Source of the DNA: CAYXLI01 sp964464925
Lineage (GTDB): Bacteria; Acidobacteriota; Terriglobia; Bryobacterales; Bryobacteraceae
DNA length: 64,000 nt
Assembly: GCA_964464925.1 (NCBI GenBank)
Contig: CAYXLI010000030.1
Span: forward strand, 1 to 64,000
Direction: 5' to 3'
Below, piece after piece: positions 20,277 to 28,826 of the stretch. The notes under the pieces were generated by a model. That model was not told the origin of the DNA and did no database searches. It was given only the letters and a program-made list of their open reading frames with translations. The first letter of the stretch is position 1, and the number at the start of each line of letters is the position of its first letter. Made by a program: the position numbers and the translations under genes.

Positions 20277-20501
20277 GCGGAATCGGGCGCGAGACTCCGC
20301 GCGCGGTTTCGAAGCAGAGAGGCGTCCGGCGAAAATATCCGGCGCGCTGGTCTCACATCCTCCGCGAGGAATTCTATTGCACGGTCAGAGTAGTACCCGC
20401 GCGTTACGCGTACCATGGTTTAAGTCTGCGTAGGAGACTGGCAGCCTAACCGTTAAACAGCTTCAAATGGGCGAGTGACTGCGCTGTGATAGAAAGAACC
20501 T

Positions 20502-20657
20502 ATGGTTTCACCCGGCTGGATTTCAATCTACTCCGGCGTGGGAAGAGATTTCAAACCTCTGGACTATAACCAGTGCGGCCTCACACTTATATTTGACTAT
20601 CTGGTCGATCGCCTGGCAGGTACAAACTGGTTACAAGTTCCTGAAGATACAGCATGA
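20502..20657 (+). CDS. Possible 51-residue small protein, function unknown
   Basis: An ATG at 20502 opens a frame of 51 codons that closes with TGA at 20655-20657. Its sequence is compositionally ordinary and not low-complexity (MVSPGWISIYSGVG ... LTLIFDYLVDRLAG). Only a weak AGAAAGA precedes the start. It lies in the 580-base space between the epimerase (-) and the LuxR gene (+), where I see no other frame. It is not recognised as any family and could be chance. Confidence 0.22.
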   Translation: MVSPGWISIYSGVGRDFKPLDYNQCGLTLIFDYLVDRLAGTNWLQVPEDTA

Positions 20658-20700
20658 TCCCCTAACTGTTACGAGTGCTTTTGTTCGAAATACCGTATAC

Positions 20701-20712
20701 ACTGTTTACAGT
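20701..20712. promoter_or_regulatory. Perfect 12-base palindrome upstream of the LuxR-type gene
   Basis: ACTGTTTACAGT at 20701-20712 is fully self-complementary except for its TT centre. It sits 75 bases before the likely ATG of the regulator. Its size and position fit a dimeric transcription-factor site, possibly for autoregulation; no matching family motif is claimed. Confidence 0.3.
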
Positions 20713-20786
20713 AACGAAACAGGTTAGGTCTGCGCTCAGGTCGAGCTGAGTGCAACGCTTTGGAAAGAGCGGAGGCAAGCAATTCG

Positions 20787-21521
20787 ATGGGATCTCCGTC
20801 AGTGGTAAAAGGAATCGGAGTGACTGGTGCGGGTACTCCGATGTTAATCAGCGGACCCGCAGTTAGTCAGCAGACTTTCGGCTGTCCAGACGTGAGCATC
20901 ATCTGGGCACCCCGAGTCATAGAACCCGTTTGGAACAATCTATTCACTCAGCTTGAAAACATGACCGGGGTCTCCGTCTATAGATTCCCGGCCAAACCTA
21001 ACGAAATCCTGGCTATTGGCAGCAAGCCCACCCCCTGCATCGTCGTAAGGCACGTGGAGGATGCGCTCGCCGCCGATGATGAGAATTGGACAAACGGGTT
21101 TGCAGCAGCCCACACGGAGATGTTAGGTCTAGCCGAGCGTGAAGATCTGGACGTTTGCCGCCGCGTTGTGAAACTTGGTTGGAAGGGCGTTCTACTACCG
21201 GATCTCACCGCTCCAATGCTTTCACGCGCAATCGCGACAGTCATTCGAGGCGAGCTGTGGATGTCGCGCGCTGCGGTCTCTGCTATCGTGCAAGAGTTCT
21301 CGAGTGCTGACGTTGGCCACAAGCTGACTCCACGGGAAAGAGACATTCTGCGGCTGCTTGCTCAAGGTTGTAAGAATCAGCAGATTGCGAACGCTCTGTT
21401 CATCAGCCGCGATACCGTGCGGTGGCATATTCGCAGCCTATACTCGAAGCTGGGCATGCACAATCGAAAGTCCGCCGAAGCTTACGCCGCCACTCTTCGA
21501 TGGCCCCCTGAAGCCATCTAA
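20787..21521 (+). CDS. LuxR-type transcription regulator with a degenerate receiver-like N-terminus
   Basis: A 244-residue DNA-binding protein. The C-terminal 65 residues are a clear LuxR/NarL helix-turn-helix (LTPRERDILRLLAQGCKNQQ, then ISRDTVRWHIRSLYSKLG). The first 150 residues have the alternating strand/helix pattern of a receiver domain (VSIIWAPRV ... VVKLGWKGVLLPD), but I find no acidic pocket or phosphorylatable Asp at the expected strand, so it is probably phosphorylation-independent. The ATG at 20787 has GGAGG 11 bases upstream and is preferred over the TTG at 20760. It is followed on the same strand by a histidine kinase and a sigma-54 activator, so it is probably part of the control circuit of the flanking EPS genes. 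Confidence 0.8.
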   Translation: MGSPSVVKGIGVTGAGTPMLISGPAVSQQTFGCPDVSIIWAPRVIEPVWNNLFTQLENMTGVSVYRFPAKPNEILAIGSKPTPCIVVRHVEDALAADDENWTNGFAAAHTEMLGLAEREDLDVCRRVVKLGWKGVLLPDLTAPMLSRAIATVIRGELWMSRAAVSAIVQEFSSADVGHKLTPRERDILRLLAQGCKNQQIANALFISRDTVRWHIRSLYSKLGMHNRKSAEAYAATLRWPPEAI

Positions 21522-21602
21522 TCCACCACTGTCTTTGCCGACTTACCGGCGGGTACCTCCGTGTCTGCTCGTGCCTTGGTCCAAACCTCTGATTTTTCCC
21601 TG

Positions 21603-21627
21603 AGGGGGGAGAGGGAAAGTCCCCCCT
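21603..21627. terminator. G/C-run hairpin after the LuxR-type gene
   Basis: AGGGGGGA (21603-21610) pairs with TCCCCCCT (21620-21627) around a 9-base loop. No T-run follows, so it may attenuate or stabilise RNA and need not terminate fully. It lies between the LuxR-type gene and the kinase gene. Confidence 0.4.
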
Positions 21628-21732
21628 GTACAAAGGTGCACTGCGGCACGACACTAGAAACTCAAAAGCTTTTCCTATTCGCACGATCCGAATATAAATA
21701 GAAACGTTGACGAAAGTCGAACTACGGGTGGA

Positions 21733-22959
21733 ATGGTTATGCGCGTCGTTCTCATATCGGATAACAAACAGCTTGAGCAGGCATGCCGGCGAATCCTCAG
21801 CGGCTTTGATTTTGCCTCTCTCCGGGTTTGCCGCTCAGCGCTCTCGGATGAGTGCCGGTCGGCGGCCGTTGTCATAATCGACTACAGACCCGACTGCGAA
21901 ATTCGTGGTGCCGCGTTCTCACCCCAAGCACAGTTGATTATCCTGACCGGGCGCTGCGACCTTGCACATGCGCGGGAAGCTAACATCGCCGAAAGCGCGA
22001 GGGTGTTGTTGAAACCGGCAAATGACGCGATGCTGCAGACGTATCTGGAGCACGCGTTCGCGCAATACCACTCCATGTCCGCTACCTCCGATGGGCCTGG
22101 AAGCGAGCGCGACCCGCTGTTCGACATGCTGGTGAACGCTAACCTGCGTTTGCAGGAATTCGATCAGAAGCGCACTGACCTGCTGGCCCGCACGATGCAT
22201 GATTGCCGTGTCCCGCTCACCGCCTTGCAAGGGTATTGCAGGCTACTCATCAATCAAACGATAGGTCCGCTGACGGCGGATCAAACTGAGGTGGTTCGCG
22301 GCATGGAACGCACAGCCAAACGGCTTTCGATGCTGGCGAACACACTACTGGACCTGGCGATGGGCGGCCTGGACCGCGTTCGACCGGGCTCTCAGGAAGT
22401 CTGTGTAGAGTCTTGCGTCCGGCAGGCAGTCAGTGAGATTGTTCCACTGGCATCTGACAAACATGTTCAGGTTCACTTCAAAACTCAACCGCCGGCCGGA
22501 ACGGTTCGCTTCAATCCGAGCCAACTGGAGCAGGTGCTGGTCAACCTGATGGAAAACGCCTGCAAATTTACACCGAGGTTCGGATCGATAGAGGTGCTCG
22601 GGTATCCGGTCCGCTGGGACGGCACAGCCAGCTTCGAGAGCCTGAATGGACTCAGGCCTCAGCCCGGAAATGCCGCTAATGCGTATCGGGTCGATGTGAA
22701 GGACTCCGGCCGTGGAATTATGGCCGAACACTCCGGCGAGATCTTCAATGAGTACTCCTGCCACGGAGACGGATCGGGCAGCGGGCTCGGACTCTCGATA
22801 TGCCGGATGATTCTCGAGTCAAACAACGGCCGCATCTGGGTCAACTCGTCGGAGAAAGGCGCGGTGTTCTCATTTGTTGTGCCGTGCTGTTCCAGAGCTT
22901 CTGCAAGCAGCCCCTTTGTTGATGAGCGCTTCTTATACAACACCGCCAGCGCGGTGTGA
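21733..22959 (+). CDS. Soluble histidine kinase with an N-terminal receiver-like domain
   Basis: A 408-residue cytosolic sensor with no membrane segment. Residues 5-112 form a receiver-like fold: DN at 10-11, Asp50 in VVIIDYR, Thr72 in ILTG and Lys94 in LLKPA. It keeps the phospho-acceptor, Thr and Lys but only one of the acidic pair. A HisKA dimerisation helix carries His156 (MHDCRVPLTAL). The ATPase domain has the N box LVNLMENACKF, G1 box VKDSGRGI and G2 box GSGSGLGLSI. It ends 12 bases before the sigma-54 activator, so the two are almost certainly a cognate pair in one operon. A cytosolic hybrid-like kinase may read an upstream phosphorelay. The ATG at 21733 or the one at 21739 could start the protein. 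Confidence 0.88.
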   Translation: MVMRVVLISDNKQLEQACRRILSGFDFASLRVCRSALSDECRSAAVVIIDYRPDCEIRGAAFSPQAQLIILTGRCDLAHAREANIAESARVLLKPANDAMLQTYLEHAFAQYHSMSATSDGPGSERDPLFDMLVNANLRLQEFDQKRTDLLARTMHDCRVPLTALQGYCRLLINQTIGPLTADQTEVVRGMERTAKRLSMLANTLLDLAMGGLDRVRPGSQEVCVESCVRQAVSEIVPLASDKHVQVHFKTQPPAGTVRFNPSQLEQVLVNLMENACKFTPRFGSIEVLGYPVRWDGTASFESLNGLRPQPGNAANAYRVDVKDSGRGIMAEHSGEIFNEYSCHGDGSGSGLGLSICRMILESNNGRIWVNSSEKGAVFSFVVPCCSRASASSPFVDERFLYNTASAV

Positions 22960-22971
22960 GGTCTCTATCCA

Positions 22972-24486
22972 ATGCTTTCTACGCCTGTTCGAAACACCAT
23001 TTTGGTCGCCGAAGATGAGCCTGAAGTGCGTAATTTCCTCCGACTGGCGCTCCGATCCGAAGGCTATAACGTAGAGTTCGCACACGACGGCGACGAAGTA
23101 CTGAACTATCTAAACAGTGAGGTGAGTTGTCCGGCGCTACTCTTGCTCGACATCCTGATGCCACATAAAGATGGACTCGAAACGCTGGAGCATGTCCGGC
23201 GCCTGTGGCCTGATCTCCCCGTGGTGATGATGTCAGGCCTTAGCTCCTCGAACACAATCGTCGAAGCAATACGACGCGGCGCGAAGGACTTCTTGCCGAA
23301 ACCTGTTACTCATGAACAACTCCGTTTTGCTATCCACAAAGCGCTCGATCTCCCGGCGCCGATGCCACTGCTCAATCCAGAATCGTCCGCCGAAATTACG
23401 AAAAATGACCCCGCCAGAGAGCCGTGGCATCGGCGCCTGGGTGGTTTCCTGGATAGCATTGCCAGCTCTGATGTTCCCGTGCTCGTTCAGGGGGAAACCG
23501 GAGTAGGCAAGGAAATGCTCTCCAGACAAATTCATGCGCGCTCACTTCGGGCACACAAACCATTTCTAAAGATTAACTGTGCGGCGCTGCCTGCTGAGTT
23601 AGTCGAAAGTGAACTATTCGGGTACGATCGTGGCGCTTTTACCGGGGCTATTAAAAATAATCCAGGAAAATTTGAAATGGCGAACGGCGGAACGATTCTG
23701 CTGGATGAAATAGGCGATATGGATGTTCGACTGCAAGCCAAGCTACTGCAGGTCCTGCAGGACAAGGAGTTCATCCGGCTCGGGTCGAAAGAGAGTACGC
23801 GCGTTGACGTTCGGGTGATCGCCGCCACCCATTGCGATCTGGAGGAAGCAATCGTTCAGGGGCGCTTCCGTGAGGACCTCTACTACAGACTGAACGTGGT
23901 CAACGTCGTGATCCCGCCGCTTCGTGAGCGGAAGGAGGAAATTCTTCCTCTTGCCGACTATTTCCTGTCCAAGCACGCTGCGCCCGGCGAGACCCCGCCG
24001 GAGATTCTCGCTGCGTTGAAAGACGCCCTCGTCAACCACGATTGGCCTGGAAACATTCGTGAACTCGAAAACGTGCTCCGTCGGTTCCTGGTTTATCGCA
24101 GTTCCACATTCATTGCGGAAGAACTGAAACTCAAAACCCGCCACCGGCAATCGCATCCGCCGGCGACGAATTCCGCCGCTCCCGAGTGCGTGAACGAGCC
24201 GAAGCATGCGCCGGCGGCGGAGATCTCTGCTGCCGCGGGGAACACGCCTGCCCCGGCTGCGAGGCCGCCTCTGGCGATCGTTCCATCCCCATCGGGCCCC
24301 GGAGGCGCCGGAATTCTCGGCCGCGTTAACGAAGAACGAAAGAAGGCCGAAGCGAAGGCGATCCTCGCCGCTCTGGACCAAGCGCTCTGGAATCGCAAAC
24401 AGGCTGCTGCGCTCCTTGAGGTGGAGTACAAGGTTTTGTTGTACAAGATGAAGAAGCTCGGAATCGGTGAGAAAAAGCGCGCGTAA
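22972..24486 (+). CDS. Sigma-54-dependent response regulator, NtrC family
   Basis: A 504-residue transcription activator. The receiver domain (about 8-125) has Glu14-Asp15, phospho-acceptor Asp60 (LLLLDILMP) and FLPKP. The AAA+ domain (about 145-385) has Walker A GETGVGKE, the sigma-54-contacting loop GAFTGA, Walker B LLDEIGD and an RLNVV segment. A Pro/Ala-rich linker of about 60 residues follows, then a Fis-type helix-turn-helix (about 460-504, RKQAAALLEVEYKVLLYKM). It converts sigma-54 RNA polymerase to the open state. It is paired with the kinase just upstream and lies inside the EPS region. Its role is analogous to PrsR/PrsK-like systems that control exosortase-linked EPS genes. Candidate -24/-12 promoters exist at 8578, 20261 and 26721. 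Confidence 0.93.
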   Translation: MLSTPVRNTILVAEDEPEVRNFLRLALRSEGYNVEFAHDGDEVLNYLNSEVSCPALLLLDILMPHKDGLETLEHVRRLWPDLPVVMMSGLSSSNTIVEAIRRGAKDFLPKPVTHEQLRFAIHKALDLPAPMPLLNPESSAEITKNDPAREPWHRRLGGFLDSIASSDVPVLVQGETGVGKEMLSRQIHARSLRAHKPFLKINCAALPAELVESELFGYDRGAFTGAIKNNPGKFEMANGGTILLDEIGDMDVRLQAKLLQVLQDKEFIRLGSKESTRVDVRVIAATHCDLEEAIVQGRFREDLYYRLNVVNVVIPPLRERKEEILPLADYFLSKHAAPGETPPEILAALKDALVNHDWPGNIRELENVLRRFLVYRSSTFIAEELKLKTRHRQSHPPATNSAAPECVNEPKHAPAAEISAAAGNTPAPAARPPLAIVPSPSGPGGAGILGRVNEERKKAEAKAILAALDQALWNRKQAAALLEVEYKVLLYKMKKLGIGEKKRA

Positions 24487-24519
24487 TACTTCCCGCGGCT
24501 TCTGTGCTTCGTCCCGCGT

Positions 24520-25635
24520 CTAGGCGGTCACAGTGAGAGCAGCGCTGCCGCACACAACTTGAGCGACAGTCTCGATCTCGGCATCCGTTAACTCAGGAAA
24601 CATGGGAAGCGAGATTTCCTGCTGGGCAGCGTCTTCTGCCTGCGGGAAATCGCCCGCGCGATAGCCAAGATCGGCGTAGGCAGGCAGAAGGTGGACAGGA
24701 TAGGGATAGTGGATGCCGGCACGGATTCCCGAACACTGAAGCGATTCCATCAGTTCGCGCCGGTGAGCCGTACGGATCGCATAGATATGGAACACATGCC
24801 GGTTGCCTGGTGTCTCCGTCGGGAGGCCCACCGGTGCTCCGGACAGCAGTTCAGCATACCGCATCGCGTGCGCTCGGCGCGCCTCGGTCCAGCGCTCTAG
24901 ATACCGGAGCTTAACGCGGAGGATGGCCGCCTGAATGGCTTCCATCCGATAGTTGTAGCCCTTCAGCTGATGCTGGTATTTCTTTTCTGCGCCCCAATCG
25001 CGCAGCATGCGGATCTTGCGGGCGAGTTCAGGATACTGGGTAGTGACCAGACCACCTTCGCCATATGCTCCCAAGTTCTTACCCGGGTAGAAGCTAAAGC
25101 AAGCAAAATCTCCGATTGACCCGCATCGTCTTCCTTGATATTCAGCCCCGTGGGCCTGCGCCGCATCTTCAATTACCAGAAGGCCGCGCCGCCGTGCGAT
25201 ATCGAGAATAGGACCCATGTCGGCCGGGTGCCCATAGATGTGGACGGGAAGGATCACCTTTGTCCTGGGGGTGATTGCCTGCTCAATTCGCAGAGGGTCG
25301 ATTGCGTAAGTTTCCGGATCGATGTCGACGAAGACCGGCCGGGCCCCTGTATAGACGATAGCCGCAATGCTGGCCACGAAGGTCCATGGCGTCGTGATGA
25401 CCTCATCATCGGGTCCCACGCCCGCAGCTAACAGCGCGAGATGCAAGGCACTCGTCCCGCTGTTCACGCCAATTGCATGCCGTGCTCCGCAGAAGAACCC
25501 GAATTCTTCTTCAAAGGCTGAGACTTCCGGCCCCAGGCAGAACTCTGCGGATTCGAAAACCCTGGCCGCCGCAGACATAACCTCGTCCCTGATCAGGCAG
25601 TATTGGCGTTTCAAGTCTACTAGTGGAATAGTCAT
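24520..25635 (-). CDS. DegT/DnrJ/EryC1 family PLP-dependent sugar aminotransferase (WbpE/WlbC-like)
   Basis: A 371-residue enzyme that transfers an amino group to a keto nucleotide-sugar. It begins IPLVDLKRQY, the typical opening of this family. The PLP-binding Lys is in FSFYPGKNLGAYGEGG, and VNSGTSALHLALLA and VIEDAAQAHGA are conserved. The start at ATG 25635 is preferred over an upstream in-frame codon, as GAGGAG lies about 12 bases before it and the longer frame adds non-homologous sequence. It lies 16 bases after the Gfo/Idh oxidoreductase. A 3-oxidase followed by a 3-aminotransferase is the arrangement of WbpB/WbpE-type pairs making 3-amino uronic sugars, so I infer that role. Confidence 0.9.
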   Translation of the reverse strand: MTIPLVDLKRQYCLIRDEVMSAAARVFESAEFCLGPEVSAFEEEFGFFCGARHAIGVNSGTSALHLALLAAGVGPDDEVITTPWTFVASIAAIVYTGARPVFVDIDPETYAIDPLRIEQAITPRTKVILPVHIYGHPADMGPILDIARRRGLLVIEDAAQAHGAEYQGRRCGSIGDFACFSFYPGKNLGAYGEGGLVTTQYPELARKIRMLRDWGAEKKYQHQLKGYNYRMEAIQAAILRVKLRYLERWTEARRAHAMRYAELLSGAPVGLPTETPGNRHVFHIYAIRTAHRRELMESLQCSGIRAGIHYPYPVHLLPAYADLGYRAGDFPQAEDAAQQEISLPMFPELTDAEIETVAQVVCGSAALTVTA

Positions 25636-25651
25636 ATGCGCGGCGTTCTCC

Positions 25652-26692
25652 TCAAGCACAAGCCACTCGAGTGGCACCCCACGTCCTGATCGCGACAGAA
25701 CTGCCGTGGTCTCGCATCGATCGTGTCGCGGCCTCGAGAGCACTGACAACACGAAGACCGGAGTAGCCGTCGGTGATGGGCGTAGAGCCGTTCGCAATAC
25801 AGTCTGCGAAGTGTTGCGCCTCCACCCGTAGGGCTTCTGTTACGTCAATGTGTGGCGCGTACATGTCGCCCGAACGGTAACTCACAAGCAGCTTGTAGAG
25901 AGACTCCGGTCCATTCTTGACGACGATTCCTTTATCGTAGACGCGAATCTTCTCGCTGCTCTCTATGTCGTCATACAGGATCATCTGCTTGCTACCGCCG
26001 ATTAGAGTCCGCCGGATCTTCACCGGCGACAGCCAGTTGACATTCAGATGGGCGATCATCGAGCTTCCATAGAAAACCGTGGCGTACGCTATGTTCTCCG
26101 CAGCCCCGTTCACGTGACCAATCCCAGTTGCGGATATAGCGACCGGGCCCTCCGGGAGGATGTATTCCATGATCGAGAGATCATGAACTGCCAGATCCCA
26201 CACTACGTCGATGTCCTGTTGAAACAAGCCCAGGTTCACCCGTACGGAATCGTAGTAGTAAAGCTCTCCCAGAGAACCTTTATCGATCAACTCACGAATT
26301 TTACGGACGGCGCCGGTGTAGACAAATGTGTGATCCACCATGAGAATGAGCTTGCGTCGCTCGGCAGCTTCGATCAGGCGCAACGCATCCTCCGAACTTG
26401 TAGTCATCGGCTTCTCAACCAGTACGTGCTTTCCCGCCGCCAAGGCCTCCATCGCAAGCGCGTAATGAGTTGAGACAGGTGTCGAAATCGCGATTGCGTC
26501 AATCTCGGGGTTCTTTAGAAGTTCCCGGTAATCGGTGCTGATTTCGACACCCGGGTAACGTCGTTTCGCCAGGTTGAGGCGATCCTGATTGAGGTCGGCA
26601 ACAGCGGCGACGCTCGTGTTAGGTGCTTCCATGAAATTGCGAAGCAGATTTGGGCCCCAATAACCATATCCGATAATTCCCAGACGGATCAC
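25652..26692 (-). CDS. Gfo/Idh/MocA family NAD(P)-dependent oxidoreductase (WbpB/WlbA-like)
   Basis: A 346-residue enzyme with an N-terminal Rossmann domain (LGIIGYGYWGPNLLRNF), the EKP motif (HVLVEKPM) and the catalytic-face His/Asp (WDLAVHDLSIM). In sugar-nucleotide pathways such enzymes oxidise the 3-hydroxyl of UDP-GlcNAc uronate to a ketone, which the next gene's aminotransferase would aminate. The start is GTG at 26692, preceded by a near-perfect GGAGGTGAT. An excellent -24/-12 promoter lies 29 bases upstream, so this pair seems separately controlled from the exosortase operon. Confidence 0.88.
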   Translation of the reverse strand: MIRLGIIGYGYWGPNLLRNFMEAPNTSVAAVADLNQDRLNLAKRRYPGVEISTDYRELLKNPEIDAIAISTPVSTHYALAMEALAAGKHVLVEKPMTTSSEDALRLIEAAERRKLILMVDHTFVYTGAVRKIRELIDKGSLGELYYYDSVRVNLGLFQQDIDVVWDLAVHDLSIMEYILPEGPVAISATGIGHVNGAAENIAYATVFYGSSMIAHLNVNWLSPVKIRRTLIGGSKQMILYDDIESSEKIRVYDKGIVVKNGPESLYKLLVSYRSGDMYAPHIDVTEALRVEAQHFADCIANGSTPITDGYSGLRVVSALEAATRSMRDHGSSVAIRTWGATRVACA

Positions 26693-26720
26693 GCATCACC
26701 TCCGGATTCCCTGCGTTGTG

Positions 26721-26738
26721 TTGCATCCGGCGTGCCAG
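26721..26738 (-). promoter_or_regulatory. Strong sigma-54 (-24/-12) promoter ahead of the oxidoreductase/aminotransferase pair
   Basis: Read on the minus strand it is CTGGCACGCCGGATGCAA, one base off TGGCACG-N4-TTGCA, with GG and GC exactly 10 apart. The start would be about 19 bases ahead of the GTG, with the ribosome site between. This is the best sigma-54 match I found in the window. Confidence 0.7.
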
Positions 26739-27218
26739 AACAGTTACTGCGCCGCGCGTCCATGTTTTCCGAGGGTCTTGCGGCCAGCACGCGCACGATA
26801 AGAGAAACCGCCGTATTAATGACGACAAAATAGGAAATCTCTTCCGAAGTTTTGGCTCTTGCCCGTCTCTGATTCGTGCGATCGATTACAAGCCCTTCAG
26901 GCCGGCGGTGTGATTTCCCTCTGCATTGGTCCGCCGTCTGGCGCGGCGCCGGCGAGTACGGTTGCCGGCGCTCACGGGCTGATCGGATGCGCGGAACCTC
27001 ATCAACGATTGCACTAGGCAACTTCGGGAAGGAAGGAACACGTTGGAAGGCTGAAGCGAAATCCCACTTCGCTGTCAGATCTGGCAGGGCTGTTGAAGCT
27101 GTGTATGCAGAACGGAAGAACGCAAACGAAGTAGGCCGACTCAGGTCGCTCACCCGCATCGGACGCGCGGTTCGCGTATGCAGCCGGCACCAGGGCGGCA
27201 CTGGAACCGCAGATGGCG
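26739..27218. other. Region after the exosortase gene with one doubtful open frame
   Basis: A minus-strand frame of 170 codons (27201-26689) spans this space and ends in a 4-base overlap with the oxidoreductase GTG. It has one hydrophobic stretch (YFVVINTAVSLIVRVLAA) but is otherwise Arg/Pro-rich, matches no family I know, and contains the sigma-54 promoter and the hairpin. I doubt it is a gene. An EpsI-type partner, common after exosortases, is not recognisable here. Confidence 0.35.
26946..26971. terminator. GC-rich hairpin downstream of the exosortase gene
   Basis: GCGCCGGC (26946-26953) pairs perfectly with GCCGGCGC (26964-26971) around a 10-base loop. There is no T-run on either strand. 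Its place 250 bases past the exosortase stop fits the end of the long minus-strand operon. Confidence 0.4.
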
Positions 27219-28127
27219 TCAGGACAGCGCTGATAAGGTCACCGGCCTGGACTCCTTCCGCCGCCTCTCAATTCGTTGTAATGCCCAGAACAAGGGCAGC
27301 AACACGCCGAAAGCAACCAATGAAAACGGCAGTCCCCCGTATCGATGCAGAGATCCGTAGAGGAACCCCACGTCTACGTATATACCAAGCAGTGAGATCA
27401 CCACGATCCTCAGGGCATTCTTAAAGATTGCGACAGGAATCGCAAACAATGTGATAAACATTCTGCTTCCGGGTGCCTGCAAAAACACGTGGCTCGCAAC
27501 GGCCGTTGTGAGGACCAGAGCAATTGTGGAACGGATGCCGCTGCAGGCAGGAGCAACTTCTATTGTCACTCCGGGCAGCGAGAGTTCCATTCCGTGCTGG
27601 AACACAGGGACTCTAACAAGCTTCAAAAGAGCGTAAGCCAAATCAGCCGAACCTCTCTGCAGCCCGCCGACGGCCAGCTCAAGCGCTGGTGCCGGAATAG
27701 GAATAGCGAATAGAAGGAGAGATATGGGAAACGCTGCCCTCCTAAGCGCACACAGGCCCAGGAACAGTACAAATCCGCCCACGCCGATCACAAATGCAGC
27801 CAATAACAGAAACGCGAGCCGGAACTCCGGAGTTCGTAACTCAACCTGCTCGCGAGCGAAGAAAGCGAGTATCCCTCCTGTCACGACCATCGGTATGCCC
27901 CATGCCGGACAATACCTCGAGCACAGGAAGATTATCTTTCGTTCTCGGAGCATCAGCAACGCGCTGATAACAGGGATGATCAGGATGTGCGTGTAGCGGT
28001 CGTCATGCAACGACAGCTTCCCTGCCTCCGTGAACGGCCCGAGAAACGCTACGAGGAAACTGAGGCAAAAGAGAACGGCATAGAAGGCACGTGTGCGTAC
28101 CATGATTGCCCGCGGCACGGCGCTCAC
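27219..28127 (-). CDS. Exosortase/archaeosortase family transpeptidase
   Basis: A 302-residue inner-membrane protein with about eight hydrophobic segments. The proposed catalytic triad is complete: Cys195 in APACSGIRS, Arg240 in FKNALRIVV and His261 in GSLHRYGG. Exosortases cleave proteins at a C-terminal sorting signal (PEP-CTERM type) and are usually encoded with EPS genes, as here. None of the secreted proteins in this window carries such a signal, so substrates lie elsewhere. Start is GTG 28127, overlapping the LuxR stop by 4 bases; an ATG at 28103 is possible. The EpsI domain or partner seen in some subfamilies is absent. The subfamily is not assigned. Confidence 0.88.
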   Translation of the reverse strand: MSAVPRAIMVRTRAFYAVLFCLSFLVAFLGPFTEAGKLSLHDDRYTHILIIPVISALLMLRERKIIFLCSRYCPAWGIPMVVTGGILAFFAREQVELRTPEFRLAFLLLAAFVIGVGGFVLFLGLCALRRAAFPISLLLFAIPIPAPALELAVGGLQRGSADLAYALLKLVRVPVFQHGMELSLPGVTIEVAPACSGIRSTIALVLTTAVASHVFLQAPGSRMFITLFAIPVAIFKNALRIVVISLLGIYVDVGFLYGSLHRYGGLPFSLVAFGVLLPLFWALQRIERRRKESRPVTLSALS

Positions 28128-28795
28128 CGCTTGCTCATTAGTTGATGATTTACCGCAAACAGAGCGAGCGCCAGCCGGTTGGACACGCCAACCTTGCTGT
28201 AGATGTTCGTGAGGTGATGCTTTACGGTCCGCTCACTAATTGCGAAGTCTTCCCCGACCCTTCGGTTCGAGCATCCCGCAGTGATCTTCGCGATGATCTG
28301 AAGTTCGCGCCGCGTAAGTGCATACTCGTCCGCCAGCTTAGGTTCGTTGGAACGGGCAATGCTATGACGAAGCGTTTCGACAACAATGGCCATTGCGTCC
28401 GGACCGAAAAAGTAATTTCCCACTACCACTTTCCGGATGCATTCTTGAAGCTCCCCTGGAAAAGCCGTTTCACAGAGTATCCCATGCGCGCCGAATCGGA
28501 TCGCATCGATCACCGAAGTTGCCTGAACCTCACGCACAATTGCGATGGCCTTTACGGAAGTTGCTTCTAAAAGCATGGCCGTCAGGTCATCCCTGTCCGC
28601 CAGCTCAAGATCCACCAACACCACTCGAGGGCGGGATCGACGTATCAGGCTCACCGCGGCCGGGCCGGCGGACGCCTCGCCTAGAACGCAACAATTCGGG
28701 CAGCAGTCTAAAGAACTACGCAGATACCTGCGCAATTCCGCTCGTTCCGCCGCAACCAAGACTGAGATGGGGCTGAGGTAGTTCATGGCGTTCAA
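28124..28795 (-). CDS. NarL/LuxR-type response regulator with an altered receiver
   Basis: A 223-residue regulator. The receiver (about 10-125) keeps phospho-acceptor Asp62 (VVLVDLELAD). The acidic pair is reduced to AAER, and the conserved Lys near the end is Glu (HGILCETAFPG), so phosphorylation may be weak or absent. The C-terminal helix-turn-helix is typical: LTRRELQIIAKITAGCSNRR, ISERTVKHHLTNIYSKVG. Start is TTG 28795 with AAGG upstream, or ATG 28786. It is translationally coupled to the exosortase gene (GTGA overlap), so it may regulate exosortase targets or the EPS operon. Confidence 0.85.
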   Translation of the reverse strand: MNAMNYLSPISVLVAAERAELRRYLRSSLDCCPNCCVLGEASAGPAAVSLIRRSRPRVVLVDLELADRDDLTAMLLEATSVKAIAIVREVQATSVIDAIRFGAHGILCETAFPGELQECIRKVVVGNYFFGPDAMAIVVETLRHSIARSNEPKLADEYALTRRELQIIAKITAGCSNRRVGEDFAISERTVKHHLTNIYSKVGVSNRLALALFAVNHQLMSKR

Positions 28796-28826
28796 AAACC
28801 TTCGGCTTGCAAATCACGGTGCATGC

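Noticed and set aside
21641..21660. GGCACG upstream of the kinase gene as a possible -24 box
   Set aside because: The sequence at the -12 position is GA, not GC, so the element is incomplete.
28806..28825. Minus-strand sequence resembling a sigma-54 promoter ahead of the NarL-type regulator
   Set aside because: TTGCA is present, but the essential -24 GG is missing, and it lies inside a tightly packed operon.
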